Part shown: piece by piece, positions 1 through 8,919 of the stretch | How positions within the stretch are numbered: position 1 is the first letter of the stretch | Layout: every line of letters begins with the position of its first letter | NCBI RefSeq assembly: GCF_041379945.2 | Contig: NZ_JBFTXJ020000005.1 | Span: 1-64,000, forward strand | Direction of reading: 5' to 3' | Source: Aneurinibacillus sp. REN35 | GTDB lineage: Bacteria; Bacillota; Bacilli; Aneurinibacillales; Aneurinibacillaceae | Length of the DNA: 64,000 nt | Translations under genes and position numbers: made by a program | The notes under the pieces: model-generated | What the model saw: the letters and a program-made list of their open reading frames with translations, nothing else | What the model was told of the DNA's origin: nothing | Databases searched by the model: none

Positions 1-130
1 ACAGATATATTTACTCGCACACATCGAGTGTCACTGTTCAGTTTTCAAGGAACTTGTTAGTACGCTTTTGCACCGCTCTGTATCTCAGCGGCGACTTTAT
101 TATTTTATTATATTTACATTTACATTGCAA
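1..130 (-). promoter_or_regulatory. rRNA operon promoter and 16S leader (operon continues left of window)
   Basis: On the minus strand a -35 TTGCAA (125-130) and -10 TAAAAT (102-107) are separated by 17 bases. They are followed by AAGTCGCC, a small hairpin (75-93) and TTCCTTGAAAACTGAACA at about 36-53. That last string is the boxA-like CTTTGAAAACT element of Bacillales 16S leaders. A second, poorer -35 (TTGACT, 170-175) lies upstream and could belong to a P1 promoter. The 16S gene itself should start just beyond position 1. The same boxA-like string also occurs in 16S-23S spacers, but the promoter in front favours a leader. Confidence 0.65.
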
Positions 131-273
131 GCATTTTTTTGATCGTATGTGAAAAAACAAAATCGTGCAAGTCAAAAATACAAATGTAAATTTTAAAACT
201 AGCAAGAAATAATTTATCATGTTTTTCTCAAATAAACAAGAGATACAGCAAGAAAATATTTCTATATTTTTTT

Positions 274-309
274 AAAAAAGCCGATTCCCTGTATACTATG
301 GAAATCGGC
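274..309 (-). terminator. intrinsic terminator downstream of the D,D-carboxypeptidase gene
   Basis: The stem GCCGATT/AATCGGC (280-286 with 303-309, plus two further pairs) is followed on the minus strand by six T. It separates the carboxypeptidase gene from the rRNA promoter. Confidence 0.7.
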
Positions 310-597
310 CTCTCCCTCAGAATTATTTTTCACCTACACAGATGAAATGAGAATGCTTCAGAAGGAACGTCGAAAGGCTGACTATTCGAATCGCATCCAT
401 TAGCTTTGACTCGCTTTCCCGTCCAAAAGCCCTGTCGTTTATTTCTTTTATCTTACCGCTATCTGCCTGCTGAAGTTTCTTCTCGAATGCTTACAATTGA
501 ATCTGCTTTTTCTATACCTATTATTCATCTTATCCTTCTGTCACAATATCACGGGAGACCCTTAGAACCACCGCATCATCAGAGGTAAGAAAATCGA
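310..597. other. intergenic, no gene seen
   Basis: This stretch lies between the terminator and the stop codon of the carboxypeptidase gene. One 60-codon plus-strand frame exists (406-588) but has no ribosome site and unremarkable composition. I see no repeat or RNA motif. Confidence 0.5.
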
Positions 598-1896
598 TCA
601 CATACGTCTCTCTTTAAGCAACAGAACCATCATCCAGCTCATAAAAAAGAGCATCAGCCACCAAAAAAACATCATTAAAAATTCAGGGAGACTGTGTAAT
701 ACTCCAACCTCCTCCGTATCCACTGTGGATGTAAGCGGCGCGCCCGCCGTCAACTCCTCTTCCTTTGTCAATGCAGAAGGATATTGGCGTATAAGACCAG
801 ATGTTGTTTCTACAAGCAGAACATTCTCAGCCCCCACGCGAGCTTTAAACTCATCATTTTTAGGAATGGAAGCATACACATTCTCGCTTGCTGCATACGT
901 ATGTCCATCCTCCGAGATTTTCGCTCCAGCTCGCAGTACCGGTACGGTTTTATAGTGGGAAAAGCCGTAATCCAGCAGCTTTGTAGCATCTTTGTAAATT
1001 TGATTATTGTTATCGGCTTTCAATAATACAACAATGAATTCCGTGTCATCCCGCTTCGCTGAAGTAACAAGCGTAAAGCCCGATTGTTGGGTAAAGCCGT
1101 TCTTTATCCCATTGGCTCCCTGATAAGACACCAGCATCTTATTATGATTAATAAGCTTGCTTTTCCATTCCTTCCCTTCCCATGGTTTAACCCTTGTGCC
1201 GACAATTTCCCGGAACTTTGTATTCTTCATCGCATAGGCTGAGATTTTTGCCATATCTGCAGCAGTTGTTACATGTTCCTTTTCATGCAGGCCGCTTGGA
1301 TTGGTAAAATGCGTATTATGCGCTCCCACAGAAGCTGCAAACGTATTCATTCTCTTACTGAATGCTTCTACACTCCCATCGATATGTTCTGCGATGGCAA
1401 CAGCAGCATCATTTCCTGAATTCATTAAAAGACCATATACCATGTCTTTTAGCGGCTTCTGCTCACCCTCCGCTAGAAAGATCCGCGTCCCATCACTTTG
1501 CCTTGCATTGCGTGATACGGTCACCTGCTCATCGGACCGATCCGCTTCTAGCGCAATAATCCCGGTAGCAATTTTTGTAATGCTGGCCGGCTCCATTTTT
1601 TCTTCGCTATTCTTTTCGTACAACACATCACCGGAACGGGAATCGATAAGAATAGCAGCATGACTATGTAATGAAATCTGGTTCGCCGTTTCTTGTGCCG
1701 CTGCTGAAGATGAAACATCCGCTTCCATGGCAGGTGCAGCCATACTAGGCACCGGGAACAACGTTTGCAATATAAATAAAAAGAAAAATATTTTTTTTAG
1801 TAAAAATAGAGAGGATCGCTTTATCATTTTCATATAAAATAGTATAAATGATGAGAAAAAACTGAGAAAAGTGAAGAAAGTTATAACTTTGTCCAT
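598..1896 (-). CDS. D-alanyl-D-alanine carboxypeptidase (penicillin-binding protein, peptidase S11)
   Basis: This enzyme trims the terminal D-Ala from peptidoglycan pentapeptides at the outer face of the membrane. All three S11 motifs are visible: SITK (nucleophile Ser105, Lys108), SGN (160-162) and KNG (265-267, in place of the usual KTG). The N-terminus is hydrophobic and ends in an AAPA-type cleavage region. A hydrophobic, Trp-rich segment close to the C-terminus suggests a membrane anchor, as in DacA/DacF. The start is uncertain: the first Met has only a distant GGAG, and Met22 or Met24 would also leave a signal peptide. The gene is monocistronic and divergent from the SDR gene at 1962. 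Confidence 0.9.
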   Translation of the reverse strand: MDKVITFFTFLSFFSSFILFYMKMIKRSSLFLLKKIFFFLFILQTLFPVPSMAAPAMEADVSSSAAAQETANQISLHSHAAILIDSRSGDVLYEKNSEEKMEPASITKIATGIIALEADRSDEQVTVSRNARQSDGTRIFLAEGEQKPLKDMVYGLLMNSGNDAAVAIAEHIDGSVEAFSKRMNTFAASVGAHNTHFTNPSGLHEKEHVTTAADMAKISAYAMKNTKFREIVGTRVKPWEGKEWKSKLINHNKMLVSYQGANGIKNGFTQQSGFTLVTSAKRDDTEFIVVLLKADNNNQIYKDATKLLDYGFSHYKTVPVLRAGAKISEDGHTYAASENVYASIPKNDEFKARVGAENVLLVETTSGLIRQYPSALTKEEELTAGAPLTSTVDTEEVGVLHSLPEFLMMFFWWLMLFFMSWMMVLLLKERRM

Positions 1897-1961
1897 AATT
1901 TTCGACGCTTATTACTCCGATTTTTAACTATGACATATTTTTATTACGAAAGGTTGAATCC

Positions 1962-3041
1962 ATGAACATTTTATTGACCGGCGGAACAGGCTTTGTAGGC
2001 GGAGCCCTTACTACTGTTCTGCTTACTGAAGGGCATCATGTGCATATTGTTGTACGCAGCATACGTAAAGCGCACCAATTCGCTTCCTCCCTTGATAAAG
2101 AGCTTCGTAATCGACTGCATATTATCGAAGGGGATATCACTCTTCCTTTTCTTGGGATCAAAAACTCTATTCGTTGTCAATTAGAAAAGAAGATCGATGC
2201 CTTTTATCATATTGCCGCTCTTGTTAAATTTGACGAAAGTATGCGCGAAACGCTGTTTTCCATTAATTACAACGGAACTGCACATGCCCTTGAGTTGGCC
2301 GCATCCCTTAGCATTCCCCGTTTCTTCTACGTTAGTACCGCCTATACAGTTGGCAGAAACGAACACGGACATGAAAAGCTTTATGATATACGAAGCAGGT
2401 TCAACAATCCGTATGAAGAAAGCAAGTGTCGGGCTGAACATCTCGTTTTCTCATACCAGGACCAAATGCACACGTCCATTTTTCGTCCATCTATTATCGT
2501 AGGAGATTCCACTTCCGGAAAATCTGACTCCACAGTCGCTTTATACGGCTTTATCCGGGGGATTCATGTATTTCAAAGACGCATCATGGCAAAAAGTGAT
2601 GCTGCGTATACCTATCGTATTCATGCTGCATCCAAGGGTACTTCAAATCTTGTCCCCATTGATTATGTATGCCGCGTATTGTTCGGCGCTCTGACAAACG
2701 CAGAGTCAGGAACGATTTATTCAATTACAAATGCGCAGGCGCCTACAAACGAAAAAATCCTTTCTCTCATATGTGATCATCTTGGATTGGCAGACCGCTT
2801 GGTTTCGGCTGAAAACCCACAGGATTTATCAGCGGACGAGCTGTTGCTCAACGAATTGATTGCCGCATATGAGGTTTATATGCATAGACACATTCAGTTC
2901 ACTGATACAAACACACAGCTGCTGCTCAGTAATGCCGGTCTCCCTGGTCTATCCATGGATGAGGCTATGCTTACACGAATTATCAACGGGTATCATCACA
3001 CGACCAGCACAGGCACAAAAAAGCGGAGCGTTCTCGTCTAA
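1962..3041 (+). CDS. extended SDR family NAD(P)-dependent epimerase/reductase
   Basis: The protein starts with the Rossmann motif TGGTGFVG (residues 6-13). It carries the SDR catalytic pattern VSTAYTVG followed by YEESK (Tyr/Lys). The 359-residue length and the sequence around the nucleotide site resemble the NAD_binding_4 branch, which covers thioester or fatty-acyl reductase-like proteins and epimerases. The substrate cannot be read from sequence. AAAGG sits at a good distance from the ATG. The gene stands alone, and its stop codon lies inside the following terminator hairpin. Confidence 0.75.
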   Translation: MNILLTGGTGFVGGALTTVLLTEGHHVHIVVRSIRKAHQFASSLDKELRNRLHIIEGDITLPFLGIKNSIRCQLEKKIDAFYHIAALVKFDESMRETLFSINYNGTAHALELAASLSIPRFFYVSTAYTVGRNEHGHEKLYDIRSRFNNPYEESKCRAEHLVFSYQDQMHTSIFRPSIIVGDSTSGKSDSTVALYGFIRGIHVFQRRIMAKSDAAYTYRIHAASKGTSNLVPIDYVCRVLFGALTNAESGTIYSITNAQAPTNEKILSLICDHLGLADRLVSAENPQDLSADELLLNELIAAYEVYMHRHIQFTDTNTQLLLSNAGLPGLSMDEAMLTRIINGYHHTTSTGTKKRSVLV

Positions 3042-3061
3042 CGCTCCGCTTTCTTCTTTTT
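3014..3061. terminator. bidirectional terminator between SDR and Mn catalase genes
   Basis: A 13-bp perfect stem (3020-3032 with 3040-3052) has a T-rich run on both strands. The stop codon of the upstream gene is in the loop. Confidence 0.85.
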
Positions 3062-3069
3062 TATTTTTC

Positions 3070-3768
3070 CTAATCAATCAGCGGGTTATTGCCCATGGGC
3101 TCAGGCTTATCTACATATTCGAATGTATCATCCGCATTCCATGGCCCGCGTGCATCCGTCTCACCTGTAGACATATTGAAATATTTTCTTACGAATTCAG
3201 GCGAGCCGGCCATAGTGCCTGGCATCTGCTCTTCAAGGGAATAAAGTGCCTCTTGGAAGTTTCGAATATGTGTTACTTCCCGCGTCATTAAGAATTTCAA
3301 TGTATCGATCACCAACGGGTCATCCGTCTGTCCCATTAGTCTTTCATACGTAATTTTGGCGCGCCCTTCGGCTGCAATATCGTTAAGTAGGTCGCTGGCA
3401 ATCTCGCCGCTGACTTTTAAATAATCGGCTGTCCACTTTACACCGTGACTGTTCATCAAATCAGGACCGTTGCCTCCCACTACGTCGAACAGTTCACTTT
3501 CATAATACTCTTCATTTGGATGGCCTTTGATCAGCATGTCAATACACGTTCCTACCATCTCGAGATGACTAATTTCTTCTGTAGCGATATCCATAAACAT
3601 ATCTCTAAGCTTCGGATCACGACAGCCGATTCCTTGGACAAAGTATTGCATCGCGGCGGCTAGCTCACCGTTAGCTCCACCGAATTGTTCTAACAACAGC
3701 TTAGCAAAGCGTGGATCAGCTTGGCTCACTTTTACTTCATACATAAGTTTCTTGCGATGTTCAAACAT
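3070..3768 (-). CDS. manganese catalase family protein (CotJC-like)
   Basis: This is a ferritin-like four-helix protein expected to hold a di-manganese site that disproportionates hydrogen peroxide. Candidate ligands are visible: Glu35 in NGELAAAMQY, Glu65 and His68 in EEISHLEMV, Glu134 or Glu142, and His167 in REVTHIRNF. At 232 residues it is shorter than full-size Mn catalases and longer than the spore-coat protein CotJC, and it lacks the long C-terminal extension. AGGAGGT precedes the ATG. No cotJA or cotJB neighbour is present, so a spore-coat role is not shown here. Confidence 0.85.
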   Translation of the reverse strand: MFEHRKKLMYEVKVSQADPRFAKLLLEQFGGANGELAAAMQYFVQGIGCRDPKLRDMFMDIATEEISHLEMVGTCIDMLIKGHPNEEYYESELFDVVGGNGPDLMNSHGVKWTADYLKVSGEIASDLLNDIAAEGRAKITYERLMGQTDDPLVIDTLKFLMTREVTHIRNFQEALYSLEEQMPGTMAGSPEFVRKYFNMSTGETDARGPWNADDTFEYVDKPEPMGNNPLID

Positions 3769-3852
3769 TGGCTCGACCTCCTGTATGATTCAAATGGATA
3801 CAAGCGGTCTTTTCCCTGCTTTTCAGTATCGTAAACAGATGCTTTCGTATTT

Positions 3853-4728
3853 TTACCCGTTCAATACAGTTCCGCCGTTCACATGAATCATCTGCCCGCT
3901 AATATAGGACGAATCATCACATGCCAGGAACACATAGCTTGGCGCAAGCTCTTCCGGCTGACCCGGACGCTGCATTGGTGTATCTTTTCCGAACTTCTCC
4001 ACTTTATCCGGTGTGAACGTAGATGGAATCAGCGGTGTCCAGATCGGCCCCGGCGCAACACCATTCACTCGGATGCCGCGTTTTGCAAGGGAGATGGACA
4101 AGGAACGAGTAAATGAAACGATCGCCCCTTTTGTTGATGAGTAATCAATGAGCAGCGGGTGTCCTTTGTACGCGGTAATTGAAGCCGTATTAATAATAGC
4201 ACTGCCTGACTTTAAGTGCTTCAACGCGGCTTTGGTTAAATAAAACATGGAGAAGATATTGGTTTGGAATGTACGATGCAACTGCTCAGACGTAATATCT
4301 TCAAAGTTCTCCTGTACATGCTGCTCCCCTGCATTATTTACAAGAATATCAAGCTGCCCTAACTCGTCAATAACCTTCTGAACGGCTCCCTGGCAAAATT
4401 CCTCATCACCAACATCGCCTGCAATCGTTAGACAGCGGCGTCCTTCTTCTTCTACCTGGCGCTTTGTCTCCTGCGCGTCACTATCAGACTCCAAATACAT
4501 AATGCAGACGTCTGCCCCTTCCTTCGCATATGCGATAGCGACCGCCCGTCCAATGCCGCTGTCACCACCAGTAATTAAGGCCACTTTACCTTTAAGCTTG
4601 CCGCCTGGCTTATAATTATAATCCTCTGCATTAGGCTGAGGGGACATCTGTGATTCGATATCCGGCTGCAGATAACCATGCTGCGGAGCCATAGATACTA
4701 ATTTGTCTTTGCTGTTTTTCTGTGCCAT
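3853..4728 (-). CDS. SDR family oxidoreductase (general-stress YdaD/YhxC-like)
   Basis: This classical short-chain dehydrogenase has a Gly-rich motif TGGDSGIGRA (about 53-62), NNAG, and a catalytic Ser with Tyr-x-x-x-Lys in YSSTK. An N-terminal extension of about 40 residues matches the glucose/ribitol-dehydrogenase-like subfamily that includes Bacillus general stress proteins YdaD, YhdF and YhxC. The substrate is unknown. AAGGATGAT precedes the ATG. It lies 84 bases downstream of the Mn catalase start on the opposite side of a short gap and appears to have its own promoter. Confidence 0.85.
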   Translation of the reverse strand: MAQKNSKDKLVSMAPQHGYLQPDIESQMSPQPNAEDYNYKPGGKLKGKVALITGGDSGIGRAVAIAYAKEGADVCIMYLESDSDAQETKRQVEEEGRRCLTIAGDVGDEEFCQGAVQKVIDELGQLDILVNNAGEQHVQENFEDITSEQLHRTFQTNIFSMFYLTKAALKHLKSGSAIINTASITAYKGHPLLIDYSSTKGAIVSFTRSLSISLAKRGIRVNGVAPGPIWTPLIPSTFTPDKVEKFGKDTPMQRPGQPEELAPSYVFLACDDSSYISGQMIHVNGGTVLNG

Positions 4729-4813
4729 AATCGATCATCCTTTCAAGAGAAGTATAAACTGTCATCGTATATGTTGTTCCCGCTCTGTCTTAAATTGAAC
4801 CAATCTATTTCCA

Positions 4814-4849
4814 TAAAAAAAGCGAAGCTGCATCACAGCAGCTTCGCTT
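4814..4849 (-). terminator. terminator closing the hpa-liv cluster
   Basis: A 12-bp stem (4820-4831 with 4838-4849) is followed by seven T on the minus strand. It lies just after the stop codon of the FMN-barrel gene. Confidence 0.85.
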
Positions 4850-4862
4850 GGTCCATCTATTT

Positions 4863-5321
4863 TTATTTCAGCATAGCGGCATATACTTGCTCATCGAGCG
4901 CTTTTGCCTTCTCAACGTCATACGTTTTCTCAAACTTCGGATCTTGGGTAATTTTTGCACCCCAGAACATGCTCTCGAATATGGCAGAGATGCTGACTTC
5001 AATGTTAGCAAGCGGCATAGCTACGCCTTCCATTTTTTCCGTTAGTACCGTGCAGGTACCTGTGATGGAATACACGGATTCCAAACCGATGATGCATAGG
5101 GTTACACGCGGGTTCGCCTTCACATTGGTCACGATTCTAGACGAAGCGCTCACCGAAAAACGGATGGTCTCCTCAGAAGGCGCCTTCACCCAAGAGATCG
5201 CATTCACCGTAGGGGTATCCGTATCAGCATCTACTGTGCTGAGCAGCACCAGGGTCTCTTCATTCAGTAAATCTTTTTGCTGCTCTGTTAATGTTGTTGG
5301 TATTTCCGCTTTTTTTGCCAT
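4863..5321 (-). CDS. pyridoxamine 5'-phosphate oxidase family (FMN-binding split barrel) protein
   Basis: A 152-residue protein with the split-barrel pattern of the PNPOx superfamily: an N-terminal beta segment LVLLSTVDADTDTPTVNAIS, then SASSRIVTNVKANPRVTLC, where FMN-phosphate contacts usually lie. The start is the ATG behind AAAGGAGTAG; the longer open frame upstream overlaps livF and is not needed. The gene begins 25 bases after the livF stop and ends at the cluster terminator, so it is probably the last gene of the hpa-liv transcript. Its activity is unknown. A role in flavin handling for HpaB is possible but unproven, and it does not look like a canonical HpaC flavin reductase. Confidence 0.75.
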   Translation of the reverse strand: MAKKAEIPTTLTEQQKDLLNEETLVLLSTVDADTDTPTVNAISWVKAPSEETIRFSVSASSRIVTNVKANPRVTLCIIGLESVYSITGTCTVLTEKMEGVAMPLANIEVSISAIFESMFWGAKITQDPKFEKTYDVEKAKALDEQVYAAMLK

Positions 5322-5346
5322 AGTATCTACTCCTTTGTCTTGTAGC

Positions 5347-6075
5347 TTATATTGCTCTTTTTCCCTTACCAAGATAGGCGTCGCGAACAGCTGGATTATC
5401 TGCCACTTCCTGCGCTGTTCCGCTAATAACAATATGGCCCCTCTCCAGCACGCAGGCATGATCGGCAATAGCGAGCGCTGCCTTTACGTTTTGCTCTACT
5501 AAGATCACGGTAGTTCCAAACTCCTCTTTCAACTGTTTAAGAATTTCCATAATGTTTTTTACGATAAGCGGGGCTAAGCCAAGCGATGGCTCATCAAGCA
5601 TGATTAACTTTGGATTAGCCATTAACCCTCTCGCAATGGCTACCATCTGCTGTTCTCCTCCACTTAATAGCCCGCCCGGCCGGTCCAGCATGGATGTAAG
5701 ACGCGGAAAAAATGCTAGCATTTTTTCATAATCCCTCATGACCTGTCGCCGCTCTCGTCGAAAACGGTGATACGATCCAAGAATAAGATTATCTTTTACT
5801 GAAAGGGCATCAAATATTTGACGCCGCTCTGGTACAAGCGCAATCCCCTTCGCAACAACCTGCTCGGCACGCATTCTTGAAATATCTTCGCCTTCGAAAA
5901 CAATATTTCCTGCTTGTGAAGCATAAATACCTGCAATCGTACCAAGCAACGTGCTTTTTCCCGCTCCATTCGAACCGACAATGGCAAGTATTTCTCCTTT
6001 CTGCAAAGAGAATTCGATCTCATTCAATACATGAAGATAACCGTGATACGTATGCAGCCCCGTCACCTTTAACAT
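5347..6075 (-). CDS. livF: branched-chain-type ABC transporter ATP-binding protein LivF
   Basis: One of two ATPases of a Liv/HAAT-type importer. Walker A GSNGAGKST (about 35-43), the signature LSGGEQQMVAIAR and Walker B LIMLDEP are all intact. The 242-residue length is typical for LivF. Its start overlaps the livG stop by 7 bases, indicating translational coupling. The position downstream of aromatic catabolic genes suggests that the cargo is an aromatic acid rather than leucine. Confidence 0.92.
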   Translation of the reverse strand: MLKVTGLHTYHGYLHVLNEIEFSLQKGEILAIVGSNGAGKSTLLGTIAGIYASQAGNIVFEGEDISRMRAEQVVAKGIALVPERRQIFDALSVKDNLILGSYHRFRRERRQVMRDYEKMLAFFPRLTSMLDRPGGLLSGGEQQMVAIARGLMANPKLIMLDEPSLGLAPLIVKNIMEILKQLKEEFGTTVILVEQNVKAALAIADHACVLERGHIVISGTAQEVADNPAVRDAYLGKGKRAI

Positions 6076-6854
6076 GATAGAACCTCCTCATCACCTAGAT
6101 ACGCGGCTATAACACGTGGGTCGTTATAAATTTCTTCTGGCGTACCTTCCGCGATTTTGCCGCCGTAATCAAGTACAACAATTCGGTCGGCTGTCGTCAT
6201 TACCGTCTCCATGTCATGTTCAACAAATAAAAAGGTCATACCTGCTTTTCGCATCTGTAAAATCACATTCACCAGCTCACGGGATTCTTCTGGATTCAGG
6301 CCTGCCATCGGTTCATCAAGCAAGATCAGCTTTGGCTCAGCCGCCGCCGCACGTGCAATCTCGATCAGTCGCTGATTCCCATAAGGCTGCATAGCGGCGC
6401 TCTCGTATGCTTTAGGCAGCATTCCCACCATATCTAGATAGCCAAAGGCTTTCTCAAGCATACGCTTTTCTTCTAAAGCGACACTCCTCAGGCGGAATCC
6501 TGCACCTAATAGCCCACAGCGACCACGGGTATGCATGCCAGTCATAACATTTTCGACAACCGACATATTGCCGAAGATTTGCAAATTCTGAAACGTACGC
6601 GTAATGCCGAGCGTTGCAATTTCGAACGGTTCTTTCCCTAAAACTTCTACTCCATCAAAACAGGCAGAACCGGATGTCGCAGGCAAAACGGCAGTAACCA
6701 TATTGAACAGCGTCGTCTTCCCTGCACCATTCGGCCCGATAACAGCTACGATCTCTCCTGGAAAAATATCAAACGATACATCATGTACCGCCGTTACACC
6801 ACCGAAGCTCTTAGTTAAACCACGGACGGAAAGAAGCGGCGTTTGCTCACTCAT
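6069..6854 (-). CDS. livG: branched-chain-type ABC transporter ATP-binding protein LivG
   Basis: The second ATPase of the importer. Walker A is GPNGAGKTT (about 38-46) and Walker B LILLDEP. The signature is the LivG-type variant PYGNQRLIEIARA, which lacks the standard LSGGQ. The 261-residue length and the C-terminal EIYNDPRVIAAYLG tail are typical of LivG. It overlaps livM by 4 bases (ATGA) and livF by 7. Confidence 0.92.
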   Translation of the reverse strand: MSEQTPLLSVRGLTKSFGGVTAVHDVSFDIFPGEIVAVIGPNGAGKTTLFNMVTAVLPATSGSACFDGVEVLGKEPFEIATLGITRTFQNLQIFGNMSVVENVMTGMHTRGRCGLLGAGFRLRSVALEEKRMLEKAFGYLDMVGMLPKAYESAAMQPYGNQRLIEIARAAAAEPKLILLDEPMAGLNPEESRELVNVILQMRKAGMTFLFVEHDMETVMTTADRIVVLDYGGKIAEGTPEEIYNDPRVIAAYLGDEEVLSC

Positions 6855-7936
6855 CCCTCTCCACCTCCTACCATTCTCACTTGATTTTCCCGCTCATTTT
6901 CTAGCTGTACATTCGTATCTGTGCTATTTTCATCATAGCTTTCATCTTTATGCAATATCCGTTTTTTCCATGCCTTATCGAAAGCCGGCATTAAGCCCTG
7001 CGGCATATAAATTAACAGCACAACAAGCAGGATACCGAAGAAGACAATTTCGAACTCTCCGCCTGCATGACTCATAATAAGAGGTACCACTTCTTTTAAT
7101 CCTTCGCTCAAAAAAACGAAGACGGCCGCACCGACCAGCGCCCCCCAAATATTCGCCACTCCGCCGATGATGACCATAATTAAAAAGTGAATGGATGTCA
7201 TCACTTCGAACAACTGCGGGCTGATAAAGGTCACATAGTGAGCATATAGACTCCCCGCAATCGCTGCATATACAGCGCTCATCATAAATACCTGAAGCTT
7301 ATATTTTTGAATGTTGACGCCAAGTGCATTAGCCGCAGTCTCACTGCCATGAAGCGAACGAAGGGCTCGCCCGACTCGCGATTGTGTCACATTGCGAGCA
7401 TATAAAATCCCACATAGAGCAATCGGCCAAACGAGATAGTAATAAGCAAAGTCCGTCATAAACGCAAACCCGAATATCTCAAATGGAGGAATACCAAAAA
7501 AGCCATCCAGACCTCCCGTAAGACTCTTAAATTGCTTAAATACGATAAAAATAATAACTCCAAATCCGAGTGTTGCCAGAGCAAGATAATGTTCTGTCAG
7601 TTTTAAGGTCGGCATACCGACAATGTATGCGATTACCAAAGCTACAAGCGCACCCGCTACAATTCCGACAACCGAGGGCATCCCCATTTTCGCTGTCATA
7701 ATCGCAGAGGTATAGGCGCCTACACCATAGAACGCGGCATGGCCGAGCGAAATCTGCCCGGCGTATCCCATTAGCATGGACAATCCGGTTCCAACGATCG
7801 TGTAAAAACCAATTAGAACCATAAGACCGACAAAATACGGGGATGGAACAACAAAGGGAAAAGCAAACAACAGCACAGCAAGCGCAGCTGGAGCTTTCAG
7901 GCTCCTATTATAAATCCTGTGCAAATCCGGTTTCAT
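6851..7936 (-). CDS. livM: branched-chain-type ABC transporter permease LivM
   Basis: An integral membrane permease of 361 residues with about nine or ten hydrophobic segments. It carries the conserved LivM stretch GLSMLMGYAGQISLGHAAFY and the EAA-type region around SRVGRALRSLHGSETAANALG. The ATG at 7936 is chosen because GGGGGGAG lies just upstream and the start then falls 13 bases after the livH stop. The longer frame would overlap livH. The hydrophilic C-terminal tail of about 40 residues is Glu- and Asn-rich. Confidence 0.9.
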   Translation of the reverse strand: MKPDLHRIYNRSLKAPAALAVLLFAFPFVVPSPYFVGLMVLIGFYTIVGTGLSMLMGYAGQISLGHAAFYGVGAYTSAIMTAKMGMPSVVGIVAGALVALVIAYIVGMPTLKLTEHYLALATLGFGVIIFIVFKQFKSLTGGLDGFFGIPPFEIFGFAFMTDFAYYYLVWPIALCGILYARNVTQSRVGRALRSLHGSETAANALGVNIQKYKLQVFMMSAVYAAIAGSLYAHYVTFISPQLFEVMTSIHFLIMVIIGGVANIWGALVGAAVFVFLSEGLKEVVPLIMSHAGGEFEIVFFGILLVVLLIYMPQGLMPAFDKAWKKRILHKDESYDENSTDTNVQLENERENQVRMVGGGEG

Positions 7937-7949
7937 TCTGGCTCCCCCC

Positions 7950-8831
7950 TTATACGCGCTTTCCGGAAGCTTTGGCAAAAATGCCATTTGGCAAAAGGAA
8001 CAAGACGAGCAGCAATACACCGAAGCTTACTGCATCTTTAAACCCAGTGGTCCATAATCCTTCTGTAAACGACTCCAACAACCCAATCATCATCGCTCCT
8101 ACAATTGCGGCGGGAGCATTAGATAAACCACCGATGACGGCGGCAATAAACGCTTTCATTCCGAGCATTAGACCCATGCTATATGTCGCGCCAGAAATCG
8201 GGGCGATAATAATTCCGGCCAATGCCCCGAGTCCACCGCTGACGCTGATCGAAATTAAGGACATTTTCTCCGGACGAATGCCCATTAAGCGGGCGGCAAA
8301 ACGATTAACTACACAAGCTGTAACCGCTTTTCCAATGAATGTCTTCTCGAAGAATATGTACATAAAGACAAGACTAAGCAAAGAGACAGCAATGGCCCAA
8401 AGACTCTGCATCTGAATAACGGCACCACCGAGGGTAAGAGCTTTTCCAGAAGTAAGCGGAGCTAGATTGTGCGGTTCCGTCCCCCAAATAAACAATGCGA
8501 TGCCGCGTAATGAGATGGCTACGCCAATCGTAATAATAATAAGCGTCGGAATGCTAGACTGGCGTGCCGGATAAATGGCTACACGTTCAAATAAGCCAGC
8601 AATGACAATGACCGCCGCAATACTTAGAACAATCGCACCTACATACGGCAGTCCACTTCCCACGAGTGATACGCAGATCAAAGCGCCCAACATCGCAAAC
8701 TCTCCCTGTGCGAAGTTCAATACTCCCGTAATGTTATACGTAATAACAAATCCGATGGCAATTAGCGCATAAATACTACCAATCGTAAGCCCGGAAAAAA
8801 TAAGCTGAATGATTTGGCTTACATCTCCCAT
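7950..8831 (-). CDS. livH: branched-chain-type ABC transporter permease LivH
   Basis: The partner permease of LivM, 293 residues with about eight membrane segments. The LivH hallmark ITYNITGVLNFAQGEFAMLG is near the N-terminus, and GMKAFIAAVIGGLSNAPAAIVG is in the second half. GAGAGGAAGTG precedes the ATG. It follows livK after an 88-base gap that holds a stable hairpin. Confidence 0.92.
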   Translation of the reverse strand: MGDVSQIIQLIFSGLTIGSIYALIAIGFVITYNITGVLNFAQGEFAMLGALICVSLVGSGLPYVGAIVLSIAAVIVIAGLFERVAIYPARQSSIPTLIIITIGVAISLRGIALFIWGTEPHNLAPLTSGKALTLGGAVIQMQSLWAIAVSLLSLVFMYIFFEKTFIGKAVTACVVNRFAARLMGIRPEKMSLISISVSGGLGALAGIIIAPISGATYSMGLMLGMKAFIAAVIGGLSNAPAAIVGAMMIGLLESFTEGLWTTGFKDAVSFGVLLLVLFLLPNGIFAKASGKRV

Positions 8832-8884
8832 GTCTGATTCACTTCCTCTCTTTTTTCGCTTGCATGTCAGCTACATGTAGGAAA

Positions 8885-8909
8885 GGGAAGGCCGGAATCC
8901 AGCCCTCCC
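8885..8909 (-). other. intercistronic stem-loop between livK and livH
   Basis: An 11-bp stem with two G-U pairs and a 3-base loop (8885-8895 with 8899-8909), followed by only three T. Such hairpins after binding-protein genes usually protect the upstream mRNA or terminate partially, so that the binding protein exceeds the permeases. This function is inferred. Confidence 0.55.
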
Positions 8910-8919
8910 GTCGCTCTCT

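Noticed and set aside
38-220. 60-codon minus-strand frame inside the rRNA promoter and leader
   Set aside because: It overlaps the rRNA promoter and leader elements and has no ribosome site.
406-588. 60-codon plus-strand frame in the left intergenic region
   Set aside because: No ribosome site, no recognisable composition, not supported by a promoter or terminator.
4863-5321. Calling the FMN-barrel gene hpaC
   Set aside because: The sequence looks like a PNPOx-type protein, not a flavin reductase domain protein; kept as an untested link.
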